Source: Cantharellus purpuraceus (Eukaryota > Basidiomycota > Agaricomycetes > Cantharellales > Hydnaceae). From it: a stretch of DNA of 64,000 nt. A program made the position numbers and the translations under genes. Positions 12,051 to 23,453 of the stretch are shown here, piece by piece. A model generated the notes under the pieces. That model had not been told where the DNA came from and did not search any database. It was given only the letters and a program-made list of their open reading frames with translations. The stretch is taken from NCBI GenBank assembly GCA_025174535.1, contig JALBUN010000006.1:1054001-1118000 (forward strand). The letters run 5' to 3'. Each line of letters starts with the position of its first letter. The first letter of the stretch is position 1.

Positions 12051-13470
12051 TTAGCCTGCACGCCCAAGAAGTGCGTATCCACTTCCCTGGGGTCCGTGGA
12101 GCTACAGCACGATGACTGAGTTAGTGGAGCGGAGTCTAGGGAGACACAAAGACTAACCTTGGAGTAACAGCTACGACACATGACTTGTCCATCTTTTTCC
12201 GTAAGGCGGGTTGAGTCAAGTAGAACAGAGCACTCTGTACATCTTAGACATGTCTTGTGCCATGTTCTCCCGGACGCTTTCACCTGTATCAACGTCAGTT
12301 CCATTCCCATCCACCATTATCAGGAGACACCCTCGTGACTCGGATAACGCCATACCTGCTCAGCAAAATACACAGCCTTGTTACATCGCGGACAGCTCGG
12401 TGTGCCAGCAAATCCTGGGCTTGGGCCAAACGACTTCTTCGCTCCAACATTGCCCGTGAAACTCGGTCTCAGTGGTGCATCGAACCGCGTACCAGTCGTA
12501 TTGGCACGTAAATACGCAGGAGCAGATGCTGTGGACATCCCTGTCGTTGTCGGACTCAATGGCCTCGCGGAGCTTCCAGTAGGGCTTGGACTGATCGGGC
12601 GAGAGGAGTATGATTTGGAGGGACTGAGAGGCCGTGCTGTCGGGCGGAGGACTGCACCTGCGCCTGTTGGTTGAGAATTTCGCCGCGCAAACGAGAGGGA
12701 CGAAGGAGCTGTCCGAGGGAACGAGACGGATGCAGGGAGTGTGTTTGCGTGTGGAACAGCAGAGGCGCCATTTTCTTGCTCGGGCTCCGCTTCAGCATCT
12801 TCGGAAAGTTCCTCTGGTATGGATGGATTAGATGTGAATGAATCAGAGGTGGGTACAGGAGGAGGTGAACGCGAGAGGGGTTTGGGGGAAAGAGGTGTTG
12901 AAGGCGTTAAATTAGCGGATCGAAGATCTGGGGGATGTGTGAGATGACAATATCTTTCGCTTAAAGAGGTACATACCTCGTGTACCAAAGTTCTTTACAT
13001 GACAGGATTTGCTACTCAGGGGAAATATCAGCAAGCCGTGTTGTATGAGTGGGTTACCTTACCAGTATGGCTATTGGCAGTGTCCATAAAAGAACTCTAT
13101 TGAGTGGCTTTGATCAAAGCGTGTAGAGAATACGAACCTCTTGATCATGTTCCAATAATGATAGTGAGTCAAGCCGTCTTGAGCACGTCACGCATTTAAG
13201 GCAGGGCTGACGACTTGGAAGTTAGGGAAACATAAGAAATATCATTGAAGACCATCGTACCTTATGATAGATCTAGGAGATGCATGCGGGCTAAGATAGC
13301 GCAGGACTGATGGAACGAACCTCGCACCTTACGCCCAGGACCCATGACCTATAGCAGCAATAATATTATAACTATAACGAGCGTACAAAGAGACATCGCA
13401 GTACCTGCTCGGCGGCATAAACATTCTTGTCGCAAGTGGGACATTTCGGAGTGCCTCCAAAAGGATGCAT
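12051..13470 (-). CDS. Protein with two LIM domains joined by a Ser/Pro-rich linker
   Basis: Nine exons (13470-13405, 13348-13328, 13272-13261, 13206-13138, 13070-13063, 13011-12977, 12927-12356, 12283-12158, 12101-12051) sum to 960 nt, 319 aa, with all phases consistent. LIM1 (residues about 8-62): CPTCDKNVYAAEQ, then IYHKPCLKCVTC, then PYCKSCH. LIM2 (about 244-300): CPRCNKAVYFAEQ, HKTCLRCTEC, CRSCY. All eight zinc ligands of each double finger are present. The linker between them is Ser/Pro/Ala-rich and predicted disordered. LIM proteins of this two-domain type bind partners in actin or signalling assemblies; the partner here is unknown. Exons 3 and 5 are micro-exons of 12 and 8 nt, the 12-nt one encoding exactly IYHK. 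Without them the first zinc finger would be lost, which supports the model. Confidence 0.93.
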
Positions 13471-13890
13471 ATTGCGAAGGTCGATAAAAGCAGGCGAGCG
13501 ATTTAGGGGATGATTGAGACCCAGTGGTGAGTGGGTGGATGACGTAACTACTCCTTCGCTTGCAACTACGTAACTAAGGAGTCAGACAAGTACTCTCTCG
13601 TTCCAGCGTCGGCACAACTTACTGTGACTTTGTCAGTAAATAGAATACTGTCCAATAATTGTTTAACTATCAGAACCCAACGTGTGCGGTGGTGAGTCTA
13701 GTCAATCCAATACGCGGGAAAAGTCTTCCACGCAGGAACTCAGTCTGCTTATCACCCGAGGTATCTCAAAAACTTGCAGAAGTTTCCCGTGATGGCGTGA
13801 AGCGACACTATTATTGTTGGAATGATTACGAATCAAGCGATTGGGAAAGCAAACAGCAAGGCAACAGCAGGAAACAAGCATGGGGCTTAG
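13471..13890. other. Intergenic, upstream of LIM gene
   Basis: Separates the LIM gene start from the end of the small 119-aa gene; both are on the minus strand. No feature recognised. Confidence 0.5.
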
Positions 13891-14353
13891 TCAGCCCATG
13901 GCAATAGGAAGTTTTGCCTGTTCTCTGAGAGTCTCAACGCTCGTCGAGACAGGTGAAATAAGTTCTGTTGCGCGTTCAGTTGAAGTAGGAGAATCAAGCG
14001 TTGGTCCGTTGATAATGAGAGCGAGTGTGTGTGACTGGGCATGGTGAAAGTGTAGCCATCTGCTGCTCATAATCATCTCAGCTTCAAGCTTTCGAGAACC
14101 GAATAGGAATTTCACCCGTCATTAAGAGGGATACGTCCAGTGGAATCAACTTCTGTCCAGCTAAGTAATTGTGATATAGCTTGTAGCTCTGCCTCCGGTA
14201 AATCACCACGACCTAACTGCGCATCAGCGGCGACCGTTGAATTTTCCAAACAAACGATTTACCTGCTATTGGAACATGAAACTGGTTGAGAAGTAGAACA
14301 GCCTTGGTACCACGAGCTTGCAGCGCGGCGTTGAGGACGTGGTCTAGCGTCAT
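13891..14353 (-). CDS. Small three-exon gene, 119 aa; possible Roadblock/LC7-like fold
   Basis: Exons 14353-14263, 14212-14116 and 14062-13891 give exactly 360 nt. The protein begins MTLDHVLNAALQARGTKAVL and ends KLPIAMG. Both introns are GT-AG and the frame is open only when they are removed, which argues for a real gene even though no single exon is longer than about 57 codons. The pattern (N-terminal helix, then a beta strand AVLLLNQFHVPIAG, then a long helix EAELQAISQLLSW, then strands around RWLHFHHAQSHTLALIING) resembles the alternating helix/strand order of Roadblock/LC7 or LAMTOR-type small scaffold proteins. That resemblance is weak and is inference. It is divergent from APC1; the two start codons are 58 bp apart. 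Confidence 0.7.
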
Positions 14354-14411
14354 TCAGAGAACGCGTGTTCAGACTCCGCAACGCGTCGCCATAATCTTAT
14401 TCTTATGGGCC
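14354..14411. promoter_or_regulatory. 58-bp divergent gap between the small gene and APC1
   Basis: The start codons at 14353 (minus) and 14412 (plus) are back to back, so promoters and 5' leaders must overlap each other or the opposing coding sequence. No TATA box is evident. Position is seen in sequence; regulatory role is inference. Confidence 0.45.
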
Positions 14412-17400
14412 ATGGCTGCAGAAGTCTTCACGATGCCTAACCTGGGTCCACGACCGACACCAGCTGCATCATACTTCAGACGGGCTAACCCCCCAGAGAA
14501 TAATGGAACGTCAGGGCAGAACCAGTCACCCGATTCTGACCTCCTCAAGTCTATCAAGCAGATCATCCGTCCCTCCCTACCACACGAGATGCGACGCTCT
14601 CGTCTGTATTCGTGTAGCGAGTCACTATCTGATGAATACCTCGGTATGGGAAACGAGCTTTCGTGGAATAGCAACTGTGTCGTTCTGAGCACGGGAAGCG
14701 TTATCTTACGAAGATGGACACTCGACTACGAAGGTCAGGACATCCGATGGGCCTGTAAAGGGTTTTTCGTGGATCCAGGTGGTGTTGTTGAGGGGAACCC
14801 TGGGTCTTTTGCGACGGGAAGCTCAAACGATGCAGGCTCGTTCGTCTCATCTTCACAGTCAACATTTAGTCGCTTCGCGCAAAGTGCACGGGCCAGGCAA
14901 CGTGCCCTAGAACCTCCAAAGCGTCTCCATGCTGTTTATGTGTTCCTTCGCAATATAGGAAAGATATATGTGGAAGGCGGAGGAGACTATACATTCCATA
15001 TTCCCTTTCTCGTTCGCTGCGCGTGGCCGCTGCGTCCGTATGGTGTCCTAATCGAGCGTCAGCTTGGTGTTAATGAGTTTCGTGAGGCCATGAGACTCAG
15101 GCTACCCATCCTTCCGACTCTCTTCTCACTGCACGACCCATTTGCTGAGCCAAAAGTTGTAGGTGTTGCAGCGAAGATTCATGGGGCCTTTGGACCAAAT
15201 CCCGGTGTTCCAACCGCTATTACTCCATCAGATCCGGCCGCTCCCCCAGAGACTAGGACTCCTGATGAACTTTCCACGTCAGGGGGTCACAAGCCAACGC
15301 CTGTGAGTGCCATGCAGGCGGAAGCGCCTCCTCCACCTCCGAAGCGCGATAGGCCCCCACCGTTGCAGAAACCACCACCAACAGATCGAGTAATATGGGC
15401 GTCTGACGATGTTAACACCTCCAATTGGGCAGAATATCTTGTCGTTACCTTATCGTTACCCGTGCACCCCACTCAACCTCTTTCTGCAGCTGCTGCAACT
15501 CAACCTTCGAAAGGGCCTCCTCCCTCCCAACCGCCTAGTGCAAATACAAAAATACTGCTACCCCCAGCACCGGATCATCGCTATGCACACCAGCTGCATC
15601 TTACACTATGGCGTTATGCTTATTTCAAACCTCGCGAGGTTCCTGCTCCTGTCCCATCTCGACGCAAAAACCCTAGTGCACCCCCCTCTAGTAAACACTC
15701 CAGCTCTAAAGGCCAACCAGCGGCCTCCGTAGTCTCTACGCCACAGCACCCTGACCCCGAAGCTGCTCGTCGACGTGAGCTGCAAGATCGTGCAGATAGA
15801 ATCGCACCATCCTCCCCTGATGTGTCTACACCCTCGACTGGTATTAGCTTCCCTCCTCCATTACTTACTGGTGATGCTGCAATCCCAATTACAGCGCCAC
15901 GTCAACCCATCGGAGCACAACCAACGCTTGCGTCGTTACCTGGGGGTGAATTGCCCCCGTCCTGGGGACACCCACCACCGACCGTTACAGACCAAGGTCA
16001 GGATCGGCCAGGATCACAGGATCGTGGTCGTAGAACATCGTTGAGTGTAACGATGGACCGTATGGTGCTCGGCTCCGCTGGCCCCACGCTCGGGAAGAGT
16101 GGAGGAAGTAAAAGTCACCAACATACAGAGGCAGACACGAGTGCGGCGACGTTTATGAGCGCCAATCACATGAAGATGCAACCTTCGGTCTGGTTTGAAA
16201 AGATTGCTGCAATACCCATGCCTGTTAAAGAGTGAGCACCATCCTTTATACCAAACGTGATCGTTGCATGCAGTATGGTGCATGCCGATTATCCTCTTGA
16301 ACCTCCTTGAGGTTCAATTTGTTTACTGATGCTCTTCTCAGTATGCGCCATCCTGAGAAAATCACCGTGCACTTATTCGATACCCGTTCTGACCTCAAGT
16401 TGGAGAAATCCCTTCTTGCTATACATTTTCCTTCCATGCAGGTCCTATCCATTTATACACTAGGACGAATTGCCTCAGCAGACACGCTTCGTGTCTTTCC
16501 TGCCTTTCATATGCCAGCTCTATCCGCGACGGCCATCACCGGATTTAGAGGCCACGTCCATGATTTACTGGTCGTTAAGCCGGACAATACACTTACTGTA
16601 CTCACGCATGGGATCCGACAAGTGAGCGTCCGGTTAGCACCTCGGCAGGCTCCATCATCGCCATTCGGTGCACGGACTTCAGACGCGGTAACACAACTCC
16701 CTAATGTCGTTGGACATCTAGACGATGCCATGTCCGTGGACGAGTCTACTCCAACAGTCAGAGATGATCACTCTGACGTATCTATGCACTCCGTTATCGA
16801 CAAGGAGAAGATTGTCGCTGTGAGTGAGCCGTTGCACACTTCCGTAACAGTTCACTTTGAAGATGGTAGCACTACGCGCACGAGGCTTATTGCTAATTCC
16901 CATGATTTTTTGACGAGCCAGTGTTTTAATGTGCTCTCTTTTGCTTTGACTGGACCTCGAGCCTTTGCTCTCAGCTGCTCATGGCTGGCAAAGTGGAAGG
17001 CCACCGGTCCATCTGACGAGGGTGACGAGGAATGGAAATGCTTCGTTGATGCGATCTGTGAAATGTTTGACATCCGATCACCGTACCATGTCGAAGATGC
17101 TACAATGGTGACCCCGGGGACCTGGGAGGCTTTGGCATATTCGACTTCACATGAGCGACTCGAGCACGATGTAGTCTTCAAGTCTTTGGATGCGCCATTC
17201 CGTCCCCGACGCCCTATTATAGAGCCTCCGAAGAAAAGGCCTCACCCGGACATCGTTCCCTGTCTTCACGCACTACATATCCTGGGAGAGAGCTATAAGC
17301 TCATGAATGATGCTATAAATTCATACTTGCCGCGGTTAGCAAAACTACTTGTTGCCCTTGGCCAGGCAGCGCGTCCAGAGTGGGCAGATTATTGGGTGCG

Positions 17401-20400
17401 CTTATTGCCGGACATATATGAAGGGTGGGCGGATCCCAAGCGACAGGGTATGTACTTTTCCTCACATGCACTTCTTGCCTTTTGTTTAGCATCAACAGGG
17501 GAGTTTGCCGACCCCCGACTAAAGGCTCAGCCTCCTGATGTCTACGCCCACCTTTTCACCCGACTTGCTGATCCCAATGCAAAACTTATTTGGGCCACTA
17601 TCCCGCATATCTCACAGCTCTATCAGTTTGAACCGGCGATGTGCACAGGACGCTTCGACCCAACAGGTCATATGTACCGACTTTTCAGCATCTGGGACTG
17701 TTTTGCGGATCCAACTGTCCCCACTGCACGTAAACGAGCCGAGAATGCACTACAAGTCATGGTTCGGTCAGGGTTTTCTAATGATGATTTAGACCGGCTC
17801 CCATATGGCATCGCGCAGCCAATTAGGGAGTGTTTGAGAACGTCTCAATCGTTTCCGGGGCAAGATTGGCCAGCACAAGCGTATCACTTAGCTCTCAGGC
17901 CAGATTTGGCACAGATGGTGTCAGGCGATGCCGGTCATACTGCTTCGAGAGACAGTTTCCGACGAGTGGACAAACATTTCGTCAGTCCCCTCAGTCAATG
18001 ACCTCACTACATTTTTCCACTCACATTTCCTTCTATTGCAGGATCCTTCTGGTTCAAGAATGGCTGTTGGAGGCCTGGTAGAACAAGTTCAAACATTCAT
18101 GTCCCCAGAACCACCTTCCACGTCGGGCGTGGACCTTAATCTCGGGGATTTCACCGACATTCGGTTTGGAAACGATCGTCGTCTGCAAGAGGTTGCACGT
18201 ATGCTACAATCTTCCTCACCTGCAGTCATCATGATGCCTGAGAGACCTGATCTTTCGTGAGTTCGCTGTCACTTTGAGAACTTGAATGTCATGACCTGTA
18301 TTGCAGAGAACACGAAGTTGCGCGGGAGCAGCAGACGATGGCTCTCCGCGTTGCCGAGAGAACAATGGCCCTCCCAGTCGGACGTGCCATGTTTACATTC
18401 GGCTCAGTGCCTACCGTCATGCGAGATGCATATCAAATCCCTAGAATGGAGTTCTCAATCCGCCTGCAACCTTATAGCACGCTAGTCACCGTCGAAGGCA
18501 ATAAGATGAACACCGAGGCAAGGAATTGGGCAGATTTTCATAATGGCGTAGCTGCCGGCCTACGCATATCTCCGTCGTCAAAGATGGTTGACAGCTCCTG
18601 GATAACTTACAATAAACCTACGGAATTGACGGCGCAGCATGCTGGTTTCTTGTTCGGGCTGGGGCTCTCGGGGCATTTGAAAAATATGTTGACTTGGCAT
18701 ACGTTCTCGTACCTCACTCCAAAGCATGACTTGACATCCATCGGCGTACTTCTTGGGCTATCTGCTGCTAATGTTGGTACAGCGAACCGACACGTTACTA
18801 AACTCTTGGCTGTGCATACCCCAGCCTTACTCCCCAACCCCTCTGTTGACCTGAACGTGCCCATGTTGACGCAAGCTGCTGGGCTGGTCGGAATTGGGCT
18901 ATTGTACACTGGCACGAGAAATCGGAGGATGGCGGAGGTTGCCCTGCAGGAGATTGGTCGAACGCAAATTAATTCTGCAGACCAGACAACCGACCATCGC
19001 GAGGCATACTCGTTATCCGCAGCCCTGTCATTTGGTATGATCATGTTAGCAGCCGGAGTTACCCGCTCGAGTCCGGCGGATATGAATATGGTGTCCCGTC
19101 TTCGACTACTGATCCATGGCGAACCGATCCTTCCCAGCAATCAAACAAACAAACTGAGTTTTGACGTCACATTGACATCCGCTCCGGCGACTCTGGCATT
19201 AGCTCTTATGTTCTTAAGAACTGGACGACAAGACATTGCTGATATCCTCTCGGTCCCGAGTACACTTCTTGAACTCCATCATCTGCAACCAAGCTTACTT
19301 CTCGTGCGCACACTCGGGCGCGCGTTGATTATGTGGGAACAAATAACGGCGACGCCGCAGTGGGTGACGGATCAACTGCCAAAGACTGCGCTGGAAGCTC
19401 TCGAGCAGCGTATGGCGGGCAAGCATATTGACGAGTCTCTGGAATTGGCATATTTCAACATCATCTCTGGGGCATGTTTCGCCATAGGTCTTAAGTATGC
19501 TGGCACTGCCCAGGAAGATCCGTACTCTTGTCTGCTTCATTTCCATGATCAGTTCACCCGTGTATCCAACCAAAACAGTGAGTAGCTTTATTTACTCTCG
19601 GTGTCGGTGTGGCGATATATTCTTCGTTTCAGGTGGGCAGTTTGACCATCGAATAAAGCGTGCGGCTGTTCGCGATGGGCTTAACCTGACGTCCTTGGCT
19701 CTAGCAATGGTAATGGCAGGCACGGGAGAGATCAACTGCCTGCGCAGGTTCCGATTTTCTCATGGTCAGACTCTGCAGGCCAGTCGGTACGGTGTCCATA
19801 TGGCGACGCACATGGCGATTGGACTATTGTTCCTCGGAGGTGGTCGATATACACTGGGAACATCGGATTCAGCGATTGCATGTCTCCTAGGGGCGTTCTA
19901 TCCTCGATTCCCGACGTTATCGCATGAGAATCGCGGTCACCTGCAGGCTCTGCGACATTTATGGGTACTTGCTGTTGAACCTCGTTGTCTCATGGGTCGT
20001 GACGTCGAGAGCAAGGAAGTCGTGTATCTGCCAGTCAAAGTGAAGCTACGAGAGGGGAAAGAAACGCGATCTGCGCAGCTCATCTCGCCAACATTGTTTC
20101 CTGATATTAACAAACTTTTATCCATTCGCGTTGACACGCCGCGTTATTTCCCATTTTTCCTCGACATTGCGAACAATCCTCGACATCGAGACGTACTGCT
20201 TCGAAATCAGACGCTGTGGGTGAAGCGGCGGACGGGGCACTTGGGATATGGTGAAGACCCACGCGGAAGTCGCAGCATCTACATCCGCTCAGGTGCCTCC
20301 TCGGGCGATGCTGCGGTTCTTGATAACCCCAAAGCGTCGGATGCTAAATCTGAATCAGCAACCGAGTTCTACCAGTTTATTTCTTCGTTCTCAAACGAGG

Positions 20401-21110
20401 CATTCTACGTGGCGTTTGTGGATCGGTTCTGCCGCAGCGACGGGGAGGAAGAGAATGAGCTAGTATTGTCTGCGTTCAGCCACGCAGCGATGCTCGAGTG
20501 TCTCACGCTAGACCGGCCTCACATGCTCTTGACGTACCTTAGCATCCACCTCACACGCCACGCGCGCCCGGGGTCGTCTCCCCTCCACACGCTCGCAGTG
20601 CGCGACCTGACGTGGCTGGATGAGTTTTACAAGAACATCTACGACGCACGGTTCAGCGGGAAGAGCGACAACGCGCCGATGCCCCCGCTGATGCGGCGAC
20701 CTTTGCTGCTGGCTGCTGAGCGCGCTGTGGATTCGCATATGGCGCAATTGCGTGCGGATCCGGACATGCACGAGGCTTTGCGGCGGTACCACTGTGGCGA
20801 AGGAATTACACTACCAGGGCCGACGTCGTCAGCAGAGCGGAATAGGCAAACGCGGTTGCTGAGGCTGTTGGCGTTTTATTTGACGCGAACAAATGTACCT
20901 GCGGGGAGTGTGCTAGCGCAGCTGCGGGAGGAGACGCGGGCCACGCATGCGGAGGCTGTGGCAGCAGTGGGAGAGGGGGATGCGGGGAAGAAAGTAGAGA
21001 GTGCGGTGAAGGGGCTGCTGTGGAATACGGGGGTATTGTTTGCGGGAGGTGCTTTGAGGCCGTGGTCGATGAAGGCGTTGAACGAATGTATTGCGCTTTG
21101 GGGAGAGTAG
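14412..21110 (+). CDS. Anaphase-promoting complex subunit 1 (APC1/Cut4/BimE)
   Basis: Largest scaffold subunit of the APC/C ubiquitin ligase, which drives cyclin B and securin destruction in mitosis. Five exons: 14412-16231, 16342-17980, 18042-18256, 18307-19577, 19633-21110; 6,423 nt, 2,140 aa, close to the family's usual ~2,000. The N-terminal part has the WD-like APC1 signature (VVLSTGSVILRRWTLDYEGQ), followed by a long Pro-rich disordered insert (15180-16030). The proteasome/cyclosome (PC) repeats lie at about residues 1335-1700 (GFLFGLGLSGHLKNML, IGVLLGLSAANVGTANRHV, AAGLVGIGLLYTGTRNRRMA, LALAMVMAGTGEINCLRR). The C-terminus has the conserved end domain finishing ALNECIALWGE. A 42-nt GT-AG-like stretch at 17448-17489 is in frame and could be an extra intron. 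ATG 14412 (MAAEVFT) is preferred; upstream in-frame codons overlap the divergent small gene. Confidence 0.95.
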
Positions 21111-23453
21111 GATGGGGTGGCGGTGGCTAGACGTGGACTGTATTCTCTGTGGACAAGTGTATGCATTAATAATATATCACTACTGTCTCGAGCATACTTC
21201 ATGAAAAAATCGTGCCTTTGGCTCTGTGCGACGACTTTGGGTGTCCTGCTATTGTGACACAGTGCGACCTGCTGTCCGATCACAAGGCCTTAAAGATACT
21301 CAATATATACCCAACGTGCGTCGCTCTGTTCTAATTGAAAAATGCCACTATAATAATAGATTGACATTTTGAAATCCACAACCCGAAATCCACAATGTGC
21401 TACCTGGAGTTTGGACACTAGACTTGCCACCACAACCCAAAACCCAGGAACTCGGGCGCCATCGTTGCGTCGGGCGTCTAAATACTATAATGCAAACAAC
21501 CCGCGAAATAGAGAGGTCATTCACACAACGCTACTGGTTTGCATGTTCACTCGGTGCGTCATTCATAGGGTTTTTGTGGCACCTGCGTTGCTGTGACCTT
21601 GCCGGTATCGTCATACCCAGTACTGGCAGGGCGTAGGAATGAGAGGACGAGGAGAGGAGAAGGGAGGTACGCACGGCGAGGTGCTGCGGGCTGATGGTGT
21701 CGAGGAGCTCGAGAACTATAAAGACGCAGGGGCCCATGAGTTGGCAGAGCTGACGGAGACCTTATTAAGTTTGCAGTTGGAGTCATTCAATATCGGGCTT
21801 ATTTATGCGGCCTTTTCATTCGACTGTTGTGCGGGCTGGGGCTTTCTGCTATAAGGAAGAGATAAGAGGTATTGGGGAAATAGCTGTGTATGATGATGAG
21901 GGGGTTTTGGCCACTGAGACCTGAGACCTGAGAGATGGGGTCGTGTGGAGATGGCAAAGGTACTCAAGGGGTCCGCTCTGGGCTGTTGATAGAGCAGGGG
22001 AAGACGAGGACGAGGGTCACCTCGTAGCGTGTGCATGCGACCGTGCGGCTGGATGCTGAGGAACATGCGATCTCATGCTTGATGAGAGCTGTAGCTCCCT
22101 GGTGTCGCTCTCGACGAACCTTGCACGGCCAAAGCCTCGCATGGCACCCCATCTCGTCTTCTCCTTCATCCTATCTTCATAATCGCCCTCCTACTGCATC
22201 AATATCTGCGAATTTGACGAACATCACAAGGCTCATACATCAGGCGTCTGTTTTCCCACTCCAACCTATAAACCATCACGAAGTGCAATAGAGCAGGACC
22301 CTATGTCGAAATAATCAAAGTACGTAAATTCTTCATTCACATTCATCTATGCGCTACGCCCTCCATTGTCGGAGCAGCAGTCTCATCCGCCACGTCTGAT
22401 ACGTCAGATGCATGAAACAGTTGTCGAATGTCATGTCCACGCAGCGACATGCGCACTCCCATCAATGCATCAACCCACATCGAGAGTTTCTCAATCAAAC
22501 ATGTTAGGTGAGGTTGATACGGAATCAAGGTATACCTCTAACCCGCTCCTCATTGAACAGGTGGCATTCTCACACATTCACGGGATCCCGGAGGAGCCTG
22601 GACCCAAATCATGCAGGAAACAGCATAGCCCCAGTACTTGGTCAGCCCGAAGATCCAGTGACTGGGGTACGGCTAGAAGCAAGTCAACTGGTTCAACCTA
22701 GATGCACTCAAAGACAAAATGAAATAAATAAGACGGGGGAGCTTGGTGACGCATCTTAGCAAGTGCACGCATCAAACTCTGAGAATCATCGCGATGGAAA
22801 AAACCTGCGGCAGTCCGAGTCAACAATGCTTACTGTCATTATTTTCTTGCTTTTGCTGCATGGCTGTCCAGGCGCTGGACAGATTCTACTTGCCGCATAC
22901 AGCGTTTACGTGAGGTTCAAACAACGTCCATACGTGCTTCAATCTCACTTGGGTGATCGTGGGCAACCTCGGTTCAAAAAGATTAGGTGCACAATCTAAC
23001 GCTAATATTTCATTGGTAGCAAAACTGATATAGAAGAATAGACACAGTGAAAGGACTCTGATTGGCAGGACATGTTCTCTTACATCCGAGGTAGGGTTTG
23101 ATGGGATATGATATGGGTTTCAGCCCGTTAAGAAGTCAATTGCAATGGCACTAGGGTGCTTCACTTTCTTACCGTAAAATTTTGCAATCAACAAACTTGA
23201 TCACCGTTATTAGTTCGATCACCCAGTATTCAGCCGGAATGCATACTAATCATAGATGCGTAAGTATACAGTCAATCGCCATCACCAGTATTTGGCAAAC
23301 TGAATTGTTTAGTCACAGAACTCAGTCTGATATTTAAATTGTCCTATTCGTGTACAAGACCAAAGGTTCACGCACATGTATCAGGATTCAATCCGGGGCA
23401 TCCAGGGCATCAAATAAGCAGGCGAGGTGAATGACCCATCATCTCGCATTAAC
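21111..23453. other. 2.3-kb gap between APC1 and the palindrome
   Basis: No confident gene. On the minus strand, 22150-22015 reads as a possible exon (RHQGATALIKHEIACSSASS, ending before a GTGACC) and 21745-21660 as another (LRQLCQLMGPCVFIVLELLD). I could not join them into a consistent frame. The rest, 22260-23450, holds only short unconnected frames. Confidence 0.4.

Noticed and set aside
14286..14411. Upstream in-frame extension of APC1
   Set aside because: It overlaps the first exon of the divergent small gene, whose codons look real there. ATG 14412 fits better.
22900..22930. tRNA-like T-loop (GGTTCAAAC)
   Set aside because: No acceptor stem, D-loop or anticodon arm could be drawn around it.
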